A stretch of DNA of 64,000 nt from Halomonas binhaiensis. GTDB lineage: Bacteria; Pseudomonadota; Gammaproteobacteria; Pseudomonadales; Halomonadaceae. Below the pieces are notes generated by a model. The model was not told the origin of the DNA, searched no databases, and saw only the letters and a program-made list of their open reading frames with translations. Below are positions 44,927-53,449 of this stretch, one piece after another; the stretch's first letter is position 1; each line of letters begins with the position of its first letter. The position numbers and the translations under genes were made by a program. The stretch lies in contig NZ_CP038437.2 in NCBI RefSeq assembly GCF_008329985.2, positions 3,162,001 to 3,226,000 of the forward strand, in the 5' to 3' direction.

Positions 44927-46405
44927 ATGTGTGCTCTGAGAATCGTCGTCGATCGCAGCGACGACTGGCGTCCCTATTACCCGACCGATGACCTGATAGA
45001 GGCCGACACCTTTCTGGCTCAGATCGAGCACACGCCCAAACGCGTCATCAACCTGTGCACCAACCTGGATTATCTCGGTCGTGGTTACTACGTGTCATTG
45101 CTTGCCCAGGCACGAGGTTCTCGGGTATTGCCCAGCGTCGATACGCTGAACACCTTGCGCAGGAAGTCCACCACCGCCATGCAGCTTGAAGGCCTGGCCC
45201 CAGCCCTTGAGGAACTGAACGACCTGCTGCGCGATGAATGCATGGACAGCATCACCATCGAGGTCATGTTCGGCGAATGCCACGACTCACGCCTTTCCAG
45301 GTTCTCGCGTCGCCTGTTCGAACGTCTGCCCTGCCCTCTGCTGGAAGCACGGTTAGAACGCAGGATTACCGGCTGGCGCCTGCTTCGAGTTCGTCCTCTA
45401 TCGCTCAAAAGCTTGAATGTGGACAGCCAGGAGCTGTTCTCGCGAGCCCTTAATCGTTATTCCCGCGACATCTGGCGTACACCACGTTCCAAGCGTCGCT
45501 ATCGTTTCGACCTGGCCATGCTGGTCAATCCCGAAGAGCGTCTGCCGCCCAGCAACAAAGGTGCCCTGAAGGAATTCATCCGGGCAGGTCGGCGCTGCGG
45601 TATCGATGTGGCCTTGATCACGCATCGCGATGCCGGCCGACTGGCCGAATTCGATGGCCTTTTCCTGCGTGAGACCACCGCGCTGGATCACCATACCTGG
45701 CGCCTGGCCCGGCGCGCCGAGCACGAAGGCCTGAGCGTCATCGATGCACCGCAGGACATCCTGCGTTGCACCAACAAGGTATATCTTCACGAGCTGCTGC
45801 GCACAAAGGGAGTACCAACGCCCAAGGCTCAACTACTGCAACGCAGTTCAACCGTGCGCTTGAAGCATCAGGCCCAGACCATGGATTACCCGCTGGTACT
45901 CAAGGTTCCGGATGGCTCCTTCTCTCGTGGGATCGTCAAGGTCTCATCATCAGACGAGCTGGTACGCGAAGCCCAGCGACTGTTCGCCAGTTCAGACCTG
46001 CTTCTGCTGCAGGAGTGGTTGCCGACAGAATTCGACTGGCGAATTGGTGTACTGAACGGCACCCCACTCTTTGCCAGCCGCTATTTCATGGCACGAGGGC
46101 ATTGGCAGATCTATGATCACTCCGGCAAGAGCGTGAAAAGCGGGGGTTTTACTACCCATGCCATTGAAGACGTACCGAAGGCGGTGATAAAGACCGCGCT
46201 CAAGGCCACCCGGCTGATTGGTAATGGGCTGTATGGTGTTGACCTGAAACAGATCGGCGATCGCGTGGTGGTCATCGAGATCAACGACAACCCGAATATC
46301 GATGCCGGCATCGAAGATGCGGTACTGGGCAGGAAACTCTACGAAAACATCATGGCAGTGTTTCTCCAGCGCATGGAAAACCGTGGCCGAGGGCGCACGG
46401 GCTGA
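44927..46405 (+). CDS. RimK-like ATP-grasp ligase with RLAN N-terminal domain
   Basis: 492 residues. The N-terminal ~200 residues (RIVVDRSDDWRPYYPTDD, INLCTNLDYLGRGYYVSLLA) match the RimK-like N-terminal domain that precedes some ATP-grasp ligases. The C-terminal ATP-grasp shows NKVYLHELLRTKGVPTPKA, LVLKVPDGSFSRGIVKV, and the metal-binding VVIEINDNPNIDAG. Such enzymes form amide bonds between a carboxylate and an amine (RimK adds glutamates to ribosomal protein S6). Substrate here is unknown. TGAGGA precedes ATG 44927; the frame upstream to 44777 is unsupported. Confidence 0.88.
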   Translation: MCALRIVVDRSDDWRPYYPTDDLIEADTFLAQIEHTPKRVINLCTNLDYLGRGYYVSLLAQARGSRVLPSVDTLNTLRRKSTTAMQLEGLAPALEELNDLLRDECMDSITIEVMFGECHDSRLSRFSRRLFERLPCPLLEARLERRITGWRLLRVRPLSLKSLNVDSQELFSRALNRYSRDIWRTPRSKRRYRFDLAMLVNPEERLPPSNKGALKEFIRAGRRCGIDVALITHRDAGRLAEFDGLFLRETTALDHHTWRLARRAEHEGLSVIDAPQDILRCTNKVYLHELLRTKGVPTPKAQLLQRSSTVRLKHQAQTMDYPLVLKVPDGSFSRGIVKVSSSDELVREAQRLFASSDLLLLQEWLPTEFDWRIGVLNGTPLFASRYFMARGHWQIYDHSGKSVKSGGFTTHAIEDVPKAVIKTALKATRLIGNGLYGVDLKQIGDRVVVIEINDNPNIDAGIEDAVLGRKLYENIMAVFLQRMENRGRGRTG

Positions 46406-46484
46406 CGCAGCCGGGGCATTCCGTTACCCTGCCAATGCCCCTGAGCGCTCATTCCACCACACTCGGATATCCATGAGGCCCCTG

Positions 46485-47084
46485 ATGACGGACCGTGACA
46501 CTCGCCACAAGAATGCCATGCAGAAGCTCAAACAGCATGTCGACGACAAAGTCGCAGCGGCCACCGAGGAACGAGGCCTGCTGATGGTCTTCACCGGCAA
46601 TGGCAAGGGCAAGACCACCGCTGCCTGGGGCACCGTGACTCGCGCCCTGGGCTATGGCTATCGTGTCGGCGTGGTGCAGTTCATCAAGGGCTTGTGGGAG
46701 TGTGGCGAACGCGAACGACTTGTCGAAGACCTCAATCTCGATGTGGCTATCATGGCGACCGGCTTTACCTGGGATACCCAGAACCGGGAAAGCGACACAG
46801 CCGCCTGCCTGGAAGTCTGGCGCGAGGCAGAACGCATGCTGGCGGACCCGGAGGTCTACCTGGTGGTACTCGATGAACTTACCTACATGCTCAAGTTTGG
46901 TTATCTGGATATCGCCACGGTCACCGCCGCACTGGAAAACCGGCCCAGCGACCAGACAGTGATCATCACCGGACGCAACGCCCATCGCGACCTGCTGGCC
47001 ATGGCCGACACCATCACCGAAATGCAGGAAGTCCGTCATGCCTTTAATAACGGTTTGAAAGCCCGACGCGGTATCGACTTTTGA
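46485..47084 (+). CDS. cobO: Cob(I)yrinic acid a,c-diamide adenosyltransferase
   Basis: 199 residues, CobO/BtuR/CobA family. P-loop TGNGKGKTTAAWG at about 37-49; ATGFTWDTQNRESD and LDELTYMLKFGYLD are family hallmarks, as is the ending VRHAFNNGLKARRGIDF. Adds the 5'-deoxyadenosyl group to corrinoids. GAGG five bases before ATG 46485 sets the start. It lies 79 bp behind the ligase gene; no cobalamin riboswitch or other cob gene is seen nearby, which points to corrinoid salvage. Confidence 0.94.
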   Translation: MTDRDTRHKNAMQKLKQHVDDKVAAATEERGLLMVFTGNGKGKTTAAWGTVTRALGYGYRVGVVQFIKGLWECGERERLVEDLNLDVAIMATGFTWDTQNRESDTAACLEVWREAERMLADPEVYLVVLDELTYMLKFGYLDIATVTAALENRPSDQTVIITGRNAHRDLLAMADTITEMQEVRHAFNNGLKARRGIDF

Positions 47085-47095
47085 TCGGAGTCACC

Positions 47096-47863
47096 TCAGA
47101 ACATCAGCCTGACGCCTGCCACCACCCCAGTATCCTCAGTCGGCTCGCCATGAGCCCGGCTGTGGTCGGCGGCATCACCGTACTGCTTTTCCCAATAGCC
47201 ACCCACATAGGGCACGAAGCGACGGCTGACTTCATAGCCAAGCCGCATACCGACGCGCATTGAGTTCATCCCTTCAAAGATCTCGAACTCCTTGGTTTCA
47301 CTACCAGCCAGCAGGATTTCGGTGCGCGGCTGAAGCGTCAGGCGCTGGGTCAGGCGCAGGTCGTATTCGCCTTCCAGCGTGGCCCAGGCATCGCCGTCTT
47401 CGCTGACTCTCAAGGCCACGTCTGTCTCGATACCATAGGGCATGGTGCCCATCAGCCCGAATACCCCGTAGGTACGCTTGGCATAGTCATTGGAGAACAC
47501 CCCGCCCTGATGTCCCAGGCCCACCTGCGCTTCCCAGAAGTCTGCAACCAGCCGACTGTAAAGCAGCTCCAGGGACTCGAACTCAGCATCCTGGTCGTCA
47601 CCCTGGACATTGCTGCCTTCCGACTTCAGATACAGCCGGTTGATGTCACCGCCATACCAACCTTCGAACTCCCACACCAACGCCTCCGGGCCCTTGTCGG
47701 GTATGGCGTATTCCAGGCGATCGAAGCGCGCCGAGCCCATGGCATGTTCTTCCATCGGCGAGGGCCAGTCTTGCGCTACGTCGTAACCATCCTCGGCATG
47801 TACAGCGGACATAGGCATCCACAGCAGAACGCCCGAAACGATGACTCTCTTGGTAATCTTCAT
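47096..47863 (-). CDS. copB: Outer-membrane copper resistance protein CopB
   Basis: 255 residues. Signal peptide VIVSGVLLWMPMSAVHA, then the CopB beta-barrel pattern: DRLEYAIPDKGPEALVWEFEG, YGGDINRLYLKSEG, ELLYSRLVADFWEAQVGLGH and a final VAGVRLMF with terminal Phe. The Met/His-rich N-terminal repeats found in longer CopB proteins are missing. GAGGAGG precedes ATG 47863, 10 bp after the copA stop; copA and copB form one unit. Confidence 0.93.
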   Translation of the reverse strand: MKITKRVIVSGVLLWMPMSAVHAEDGYDVAQDWPSPMEEHAMGSARFDRLEYAIPDKGPEALVWEFEGWYGGDINRLYLKSEGSNVQGDDQDAEFESLELLYSRLVADFWEAQVGLGHQGGVFSNDYAKRTYGVFGLMGTMPYGIETDVALRVSEDGDAWATLEGEYDLRLTQRLTLQPRTEILLAGSETKEFEIFEGMNSMRVGMRLGYEVSRRFVPYVGGYWEKQYGDAADHSRAHGEPTEDTGVVAGVRLMF

Positions 47864-47873
47864 GGCGTCCTCC

Positions 47874-49697
47874 TCAGGCAACTTTAACCACACGGAACAT
47901 GCCCGCATGCATGTGATAAATCAGGTGGCAATGAAAAGCCCAGCTACCCTCGGCATCCGCGGTGATCAATGCAGAGACCCGCTCCCCCGGCTTGATGTTC
48001 AGCGTATGCTTGCGCGGAATCAGCTCGCCCTGCCCGTTCTCCAGCTCCATCCACATGCCATGCAGGTGGATGGGGTGCTCCATCATCGTCTCGTTGACCA
48101 GAATCAGGCGCAGGCGCTCATCTTTGGTGAAGTGAATCGGGCCGCTGACCTCGCTGAATTTCTTGCCATCGAAGGACCACATGTAGCGCGCCATGTTGCC
48201 AGTCAGACGCAGCTCCATCTCACGGCCTGGTGGACGTCGATCCGGCCATGGAGCAAAAGACTTGAGATCGGAATAGAGCAGTACACGACGTTCCTGCGGA
48301 TCAAGGCCTATGCCCGCCTGGTCATACTGAGAGCCCGGCTGAGCCATACCGGGTGCTAGCCCCTCGCCCGCTGCCGTTGTCTGATCGGCACCGGCATATC
48401 CCGCGCCCTGCATGCTGGAGTGATCCATTTCCGCCATATTGGAATGGCCCATTTCCGCCATATTGGAGTGATCCATCCCTGCCATGTTGGAATGGTCCAT
48501 CTCCGCCATATTGGAATGATCCATCCCCGCCATGCTGGAATGGTCCATCCCCGACATGTCATGAGCCCCCATGGCTTCCATTCCCCGGTCGGCAATCCTG
48601 CGTCGCTCGGGAATCTCTGCGGCCATACCTTCACGAGGAGCCAGGGTGGCTCTGGCATAACCACTACGATCCATGGTTTCGGCGAAGATGGTGTAAGCCT
48701 GCTCTGCTTCGGGGGTCACAATGACATCGAAGGTTTCTGCCACGGCAATACGAAACTCGTCGACCGGCACCGGCTGAACCGGCTGCCCATCAGCCGCTAC
48801 CACCGTCATCTTCAGCCCAGGAATACGCACATCGAAATAGGTCATGGCCGAGCCATTGATCACCCGCAAGCGCACCCGCTCGCCCGGGTTGAACAGCGCG
48901 GTCCAGTTCTCTTCCACTGAGTGGCCGTTGAGCAGGTAGGTATAGGTACTACCGGTCACGTCAGCGATGTCCCGCGAGCTCATGCGCATCTTCGCCCACA
49001 TGCCACGCATCTCTGCCGTTTCGGCGAAGCCCTTGTCACGCACGTCAGCAAAGAAATCCGCCACGGTGCGCTCCTGAAGGTTGTAGTACCCCTCGGCGCT
49101 CTTCAGATTGCGGAAGACCGTCATCGGATCTTCGTAGGTCCAGTCGCTCAACAACAGCACATGTTCGCGGTCGTAGCGAATAGGCTCAGGCGTTTCGGGG
49201 TCGATGATCAGTGGGCCAAGATGGCCGACCTGTTCCTGGAGCCCTGAATGGCTGTGATACCAGTAAGTCCCGTTCTGGCGCACCGGAAAACGATAGGTGA
49301 AGGTCTCCCTTGGCGCGATGCCAGCAAAACTCACCCCGGGTACGCCATCCATGTTGGCCGGCAGGATCAGGCCATGCCAGTGGATCGACGAGGGCTCATC
49401 CAGCAGGTTGGTCACCTTGAGTACCGCATCCTGGCCTTCCTGCAGGCGGATCAAAGGCCCAGGACTCGTGCCATTGAGAGTAACCGGGTGAGCGATTTTC
49501 CCGGCAACGGGCAATGCTTCACGGCGGATGGCCAGGGAAATCTCAGGTCCGCTCTCGATACCTTTCGAATAAGCTGTGGTCTGGCCCCAAGGGTTTGCCC
49601 AAGCGGGTTGAAGCCCCAGGGCCGCAGCCGATCCCACACCCAAAGCAGCGCCGCCTTTGAGCAGTTGGCGGCGAGAGATGACCATCGAATTTTCCAT
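47874..49697 (-). CDS. copA: Multicopper oxidase CopA (copper resistance)
   Basis: 607 residues. Tat signal with [13 protein letters not shown]; periplasmic. All copper-site motifs are present: [22 protein letters not shown] and [12 protein letters not shown]. Oxidises Cu(I) in the periplasm. An insert of six 8-residue Met/His units (MDHSNMAE type) should bind extra copper. GGGAG six bases before ATG 49697. Preceded by its own promoter region with a candidate CopR box. Confidence 0.95.
   Translation of the reverse strand: MENSMVISRRQLLKGGAALGVGSAAALGLQPAWANPWGQTTAYSKGIESGPEISLAIRREALPVAGKIAHPVTLNGTSPGPLIRLQEGQDAVLKVTNLLDEPSSIHWHGLILPANMDGVPGVSFAGIAPRETFTYRFPVRQNGTYWYHSHSGLQEQVGHLGPLIIDPETPEPIRYDREHVLLLSDWTYEDPMTVFRNLKSAEGYYNLQERTVADFFADVRDKGFAETAEMRGMWAKMRMSSRDIADVTGSTYTYLLNGHSVEENWTALFNPGERVRLRVINGSAMTYFDVRIPGLKMTVVAADGQPVQPVPVDEFRIAVAETFDVIVTPEAEQAYTIFAETMDRSGYARATLAPREGMAAEIPERRRIADRGMEAMGAHDMSGMDHSSMAGMDHSNMAEMDHSNMAGMDHSNMAEMGHSNMAEMDHSSMQGAGYAGADQTTAAGEGLAPGMAQPGSQYDQAGIGLDPQERRVLLYSDLKSFAPWPDRRPPGREMELRLTGNMARYMWSFDGKKFSEVSGPIHFTKDERLRLILVNETMMEHPIHLHGMWMELENGQGELIPRKHTLNIKPGERVSALITADAEGSWAFHCHLIYHMHAGMFRVVKVA
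48405..48548 (-). repeat. 24-bp in-frame tandem repeat encoding MDHSNMAE units
   Basis: Six 24-bp units (144 bp) encode alternating MDHSNMAE and MDHSNMAG with small variations (one MGHSNMAE, one MDHSSMQG). Met and His spacing suits Cu(I)/Cu(II) binding, as in other CopA proteins. Confidence 0.93.
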
Positions 49698-49706
49698 GCG
49701 CGACTC

Positions 49707-49738
49707 CCGTCAATATTTTACTTTCCTCATATTGACGG
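49707..49738. promoter_or_regulatory. Inverted repeat overlapping the copA promoter and leader
   Basis: A perfect 10-bp inverted repeat, CCGTCAATAT-N12-ATATTGACGG (49707-49716 and 49729-49738). It covers the -10-like CAATAT of copA and ends ten bases before the start codon, so it could be a second operator or an mRNA hairpin near the ribosome site. Confidence 0.55.
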
Positions 49739-49761
49739 AGGTTCCTGAATTCACCCTGAAT
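49729..49761 (-). promoter_or_regulatory. Candidate CopR-dependent promoter of copAB
   Basis: On the minus strand: ATTCAG-N5-ATTCAG direct repeat with 11-bp period (plus-strand copies end at 49750 and 49761), 10 bases, then a -10-like CAATAT (49729-49734). An 11-bp direct repeat next to a -10 without a good -35 is typical for OmpR-type activators. The same layout occurs at 52381-52413. Confidence 0.65.
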
Positions 49762-49813
49762 CCTCTCTCCTTCCTTCAAGTCACTTACTGGTCGACTACC
49801 TGGTCACTGCCAC

Positions 49814-51151
49814 TCAGTCATTCAAGGCAGGCAGTACGATGACCACTCGCAAGCCGCCATGAGGGCTGGACATGAAATCGAGCTTGCCGGAATAGCGCGC
49901 AATCAACTGGTCAAGAATCGACAACCCCAACCCATAACCAGGTTGACGTTCATCGAAGCGGACACCTCGCCTTGCCAGATTGGGAAGAGCGTCAGGCGGC
50001 ACGCCGGAACCATCATCCTCTACCGTGATCACCACCTTGTCCCCCACTTCGATCGAGCACCAGACCTGGCTGGCTGACCATTTCCCGGCATTGTCGAGCA
50101 GCACACCCAGCATTTCTGAAAAGTCCTGCGACTCCACCGGCAATACCCTCTCTGCCTCACCCTCTTTCGTCAGCAATGCCAGCTCGTAGCGCTTGGAGGG
50201 ATACAGACCACGGAACATTTCGATCAGACGCTGACTGTCGCGCTGCAGGCTGGCCATGCGTCCGGCATGAGGACCGGCAATCCTCGACCGCCGCAACTCC
50301 GCCTCGAGCAGCGCCTGCATATCTTCCATACGCTGAAGCAGACGTTCTCGGCGTTCGTCATCGATAGGCCGCGATCCACGTAACACCTGGGTTACCGCGG
50401 CCAATGGCGTCTTGAGTGCATGGGAAAGGTTGGCCAGGGACTCGCGTGAACGTGTCAGCCGATTTTCGATTTCATCGATAAAACGATTGAGCTGCGTCAC
50501 CAGCCCATCAAGTTCAGATGCATCTTGCAGAGAAAGGCGTTGGCGGCGGCCCGCCTGCAACGCTTGCAACTGGCGCTGTAGATGCGCCAGCGGCATCAGA
50601 CCACGATTCACTGCCAGCAGGTTGAGCGTGGCCAACATCAACAACAAGGCACCGGCAATGGCACCGACCCACCAATGCAAGGTAGTGAGTCCCGCCTCCA
50701 CCTGCGAAAAGTCTTCGCCGACCAGCAACACCCCAGGTTCGCCTTCAAGGGAGAAAGGTTGCCGATAGACCAATAAACGTTGCTGCCCAATGGTGAGCTC
50801 AGTCAGGCCACTGTCTTCATCACTGAGCAATGGCTCCAGATCCTGCGACCACTCAGGATTGGATGTTCTGATATTTTCGCCCACCTTCAACACATAGAGA
50901 TGATGAAAGACTTGATAACCGCGGCTTGCCGAATCCAGCATCAACGACGTCGAACTGCGATCATCGCGGAGCTGCTCGACGGCATGAAGCGCTTCACGGT
51001 GCAAACGCTCACCAAGGAAATCCTGGGCTAGCCGATTGAGCAGAATGCCATGCAGTACCCAGGTTGCCACCACCACCACAATAGCGATGCTCGATAACCA
51101 GGCAAGCAGACGAAAACGCAGGCTGCGTCGGTCAACGCGAAACGAAAACAT
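49814..51151 (-). CDS. copS: Copper-responsive sensor histidine kinase (CopS-like)
   Basis: 445 residues. Two membrane helices (about 17-37 and 162-182) flank a ~120-residue periplasmic sensor domain. HisKA H244 is in NLSHALKTPLAAV; the ATPase has GVLLDNAGKW, VEDDGSGVPP and GYGLGLSI. This H-box variant (HALKTPL) is that of the PhoQ subgroup. The name rests on its place between copR and copA, not on metal-binding residues seen. It overlaps copR by 20 bp. Confidence 0.82.
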   Translation of the reverse strand: MFSFRVDRRSLRFRLLAWLSSIAIVVVVATWVLHGILLNRLAQDFLGERLHREALHAVEQLRDDRSSTSLMLDSASRGYQVFHHLYVLKVGENIRTSNPEWSQDLEPLLSDEDSGLTELTIGQQRLLVYRQPFSLEGEPGVLLVGEDFSQVEAGLTTLHWWVGAIAGALLLMLATLNLLAVNRGLMPLAHLQRQLQALQAGRRQRLSLQDASELDGLVTQLNRFIDEIENRLTRSRESLANLSHALKTPLAAVTQVLRGSRPIDDERRERLLQRMEDMQALLEAELRRSRIAGPHAGRMASLQRDSQRLIEMFRGLYPSKRYELALLTKEGEAERVLPVESQDFSEMLGVLLDNAGKWSASQVWCSIEVGDKVVITVEDDGSGVPPDALPNLARRGVRFDERQPGYGLGLSILDQLIARYSGKLDFMSSPHGGLRVVIVLPALND

Positions 51152-51797
51152 AACCCTGCCCTCGGCGAGTCTGGATCAGACCCTTGCCCAATAGACGACG
51201 CAAACGGGCCACATAGACCTCCACCAGATTGGGTGCCGCAGCATCCTGGTCAAGGGAGTAAAGCTGATTGAGCAAGTGATCCTTGGACAGCACCCGGTCA
51301 GGGTGATGCATGAGATAGCGCAGCAGACGGAACTCCGTTCCGGTCAGCATATGCCAATTGCCATCCTGAAGCCTGACGCATTGGTTCGCTTCATCCAGCG
51401 AAATTCCGTTGAGGGATACCTCTTGCTGTACATGTCCGGTGCGTCGTCGCAGCAGCGCCTTGATACGTGCCAGCAACTCGGCTTCATGGAAGGGTTTGGT
51501 CAGATAGTCATCGGCCCCGCCTTCAAGACCTACCACCTTGTCTTCCCAGGTATCGCGGGCAGTGAGGATCAGAATGGGCAGGTCACGGCCCTGCTGGCGC
51601 CACTGGTTCATGAGGTCCAGTCCAGAGCCGTCCGGCAAGCCAAGATCCAGCACCGCCAGTGCATAGCTTTCCGTTCCCATAAGCGACCTGGCCACACTCA
51701 ATGAGGTGGCCAGGTCAACGCGATAGCCGCTGTCTTGCAGACACTCCATCAGACTCTCGGCAAGGAGGTCATCATCTTCAAGCAGCAACAGTTTCAT
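51132..51797 (-). CDS. copR: OmpR-family response regulator (CopR-like)
   Basis: 221 residues. Receiver with phospho-acceptor D51 in VLDLGLPDGSG, acidic pair near residue 8 and K in LTKPFHEAE; winged-helix DNA-binding domain with TGTEFRLLRYLMHHPDRVLS and TRRGQGYVFVSR. Cotranscribed: the start is 7 bp from the cupredoxin stop and the end overlaps copS. Predicted target: the direct repeats upstream of the cupredoxin gene and of copA. Confidence 0.87.
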   Translation of the reverse strand: MKLLLLEDDDLLAESLMECLQDSGYRVDLATSLSVARSLMGTESYALAVLDLGLPDGSGLDLMNQWRQQGRDLPILILTARDTWEDKVVGLEGGADDYLTKPFHEAELLARIKALLRRRTGHVQQEVSLNGISLDEANQCVRLQDGNWHMLTGTEFRLLRYLMHHPDRVLSKDHLLNQLYSLDQDAAAPNLVEVYVARLRRLLGKGLIQTRRGQGYVFVSR

Positions 51798-51804
51798 ATG
51801 CGCA

Positions 51805-52347
51805 CTATGCTCCGAGATCGATGGTTCCTGTCATGCCCACTTCATAGTGCCCCGGAATGTTGCAGGCATATTCCAGTTGGGCGACATCCTGTGGCGCGGT
51901 CCATACCAGTTCCTTTGTTTCACCCGGCGCCACGGTGACTGCCTGCATGCTACCACCATGTTCGCCTTCGGCCATATCATGACCGCCATGCGCATCGTGA
52001 CTGCCTGACATCTGCTGCATCATCTCACGATGTGCTTGCTGGGCCTCGGCATCACCGATGACAAATTCGTGTTCGAGTTGGCCTGTATTGATCACTTCGA
52101 AGCGAATCGTCTCACCTGGAGATACTTGAAGCTCCTTGGTATCGAACCAGATATCGCCTGCTTCAACGCGAATGGTGCGATCAATGTCAGCGCTATTCAC
52201 CGCCCCAGTTTTTACAGCATCATGTCCGCCCTCGTGCGAACCTGCTGCGAGCACCTCAGCTGCAAACACCCCAATTGCGAACACCCCAGTTGCGAACACC
52301 GTCGTCGATAACATGCCACAACCTGGCATCGGCAGAATCTTACGCAT
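51805..52347 (-). CDS. Periplasmic cupredoxin (CopI-like), first gene of the copper operon
   Basis: 180 residues. Signal peptide whose hydrophobic core is built of VFATG-type repeats. The mature cupredoxin shows VSPGETIRFEVINTGQLEHEF (first His ligand) and YACNIPGHYEVGM, which supplies the Cys, His and Met ligands of a type-1 copper site. A Met/His-rich loop (HREMMQQMSGSHDAHGGHDM) lies between them. Likely role: periplasmic copper binding in tolerance, as reported for CopI proteins. AGGAGGT eight bases before ATG 52347 sets the start; the frame running to 52653 is a shadow of the LysR gene. Confidence 0.88.
   Translation of the reverse strand: MRKILPMPGCGMLSTTVFATGVFAIGVFAAEVLAAGSHEGGHDAVKTGAVNSADIDRTIRVEAGDIWFDTKELQVSPGETIRFEVINTGQLEHEFVIGDAEAQQAHREMMQQMSGSHDAHGGHDMAEGEHGGSMQAVTVAPGETKELVWTAPQDVAQLEYACNIPGHYEVGMTGTIDLGA
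52241..52300 (-). repeat. 15-bp tandem repeat in the cupredoxin signal peptide
   Basis: Four 15-bp units such as ccagttgcgaacacc (plus-strand reading) encode VFATG VFAIG VFAAE VLAAG, the hydrophobic core and cleavage region of the signal peptide. The copies differ at a few bases. Confidence 0.85.
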
Positions 52348-52380
52348 GACATTACCTCCTGAGTCATATCCGGGAAGCCA

Positions 52381-52413
52381 GTTATAGCGTTCGAAGCTGA
52401 AACCAGACTGAAT
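52381..52413 (-). promoter_or_regulatory. Candidate CopR-dependent promoter of the cupredoxin-copRS operon
   Basis: On the minus strand: ATTCAG-N5-TTTCAG direct repeat (plus copies 52397-52402 and 52408-52413, period 11 bp), 10 bases, then a -10-like TATAAC (52381-52386). Spacing equals that of the copA promoter, and the distance to the start codon is nearly the same. It lies between the LysR gene's stop and the cupredoxin start. Confidence 0.65.
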
Positions 52414-52420
52414 CCCTCCC

Positions 52421-53302
52421 TCAGGCACGCTCTCTGGCGCGGGATAGCGCAGATATAGCCTGAACCAGAGCGTGTACCGGCTCGCTGAGCTGGCCTGTCG
52501 CACGGTGCACCAGGCCAATATCACGATGAAAGGTGTGCTCTCCCAGATCGATGGCCCGTACACTGGCCGGCCAGCGGCGTAGCGAAGCGGTTTCGGGCAC
52601 CAGCGCCACACCAACATGATTGGCCACCAGTTGGAGGATGGCGTCCAGTTCATCCACTTCGCACACTTCCTTCACACCGAAGTGCATGTCACGTAGAAAA
52701 CGATCGACTCTACGCCCGCCAAAGGAAGCTCGGTCATAACGTACGAAGGGCTGGGTCGACAGCAGTTCACGCCAATCGCCGCCTTGTTCTGAGGCGGGTA
52801 CCACCAGGCGGAAAGGTTCACGTGCCAGAAGCGTCCAGTTCAGATCACTGGGCAGGGAAAATGGTGGCCGGATGACCACCGCCATATCCATTTCTCCAGC
52901 ATCCACCTGGTTGATCAGATCCATGGACAGTCCTGGCACCACGCGTGAGCGACAGCCAGGAAAGCGCCGATGAAAGCGTGCCATCACTCTGGGCAGCCAG
53001 GCACGTTGTACAGAGGCGATGGCACCGATTACCACCAACGTCGTCGCGGTCGGGTTCAGGGAAGACGAAGCCAGGCCTTCATACAGCCTGATCAGTTCCT
53101 GAGCCCGCTCAAGTGTCTGGCGGCCCAGCGCAGTCAACCGTGCTGACCTGCCCTGGCGCTCGAACAGACTGACACCCAATGCCTCTTCCAGACGCTTCAT
53201 CTGTGCACTGACCGCCGCCTGCGTCAGGCCAACCCGCTCCCCGGCAGCCGCGAAAGTGCCCTCCCTCGCGACACAGACGAATGTCTTCAGCTCACGAATC
53301 AT
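52421..53302 (-). CDS. LysR-family transcriptional regulator
   Basis: 293 residues. The N-terminal winged helix spans ELKTFVCVAREGTFAAAGE and GLTQAAVSAQMKRLEEALG; substrate-binding domain follows. Divergent from the VOC protein gene with 147 bp between, so it probably controls that gene and itself. Effector unknown. ATG 53302 is the natural start. Confidence 0.92.
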   Translation of the reverse strand: MIRELKTFVCVAREGTFAAAGERVGLTQAAVSAQMKRLEEALGVSLFERQGRSARLTALGRQTLERAQELIRLYEGLASSSLNPTATTLVVIGAIASVQRAWLPRVMARFHRRFPGCRSRVVPGLSMDLINQVDAGEMDMAVVIRPPFSLPSDLNWTLLAREPFRLVVPASEQGGDWRELLSTQPFVRYDRASFGGRRVDRFLRDMHFGVKEVCEVDELDAILQLVANHVGVALVPETASLRRWPASVRAIDLGEHTFHRDIGLVHRATGQLSEPVHALVQAISALSRARERA

Positions 53303-53314
53303 TCATCAATCCTA

Positions 53315-53331
53315 TTTGTGAATCATACAAA
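53315..53331. promoter_or_regulatory. Candidate LysR-type operator
   Basis: Dyad TTTGT-N7-ACAAA centred between the divergent LysR and VOC genes, extendable by one A:T pair on each side region. Matches the general T-N11-A form of LysR boxes. It lies 13 bp upstream of the regulator's start, as expected for autoregulation. Confidence 0.5.
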
Positions 53332-53449
53332 AATAGTTTGATTTTATTTTTATGTCACTCGCGCGAGGATACTCTTGGTACATAACAACTGACGACGTGC
53401 ATTGACCGACTTGTATTCACTGACGTGCACTGAACAAGGAGCGAGCCCC

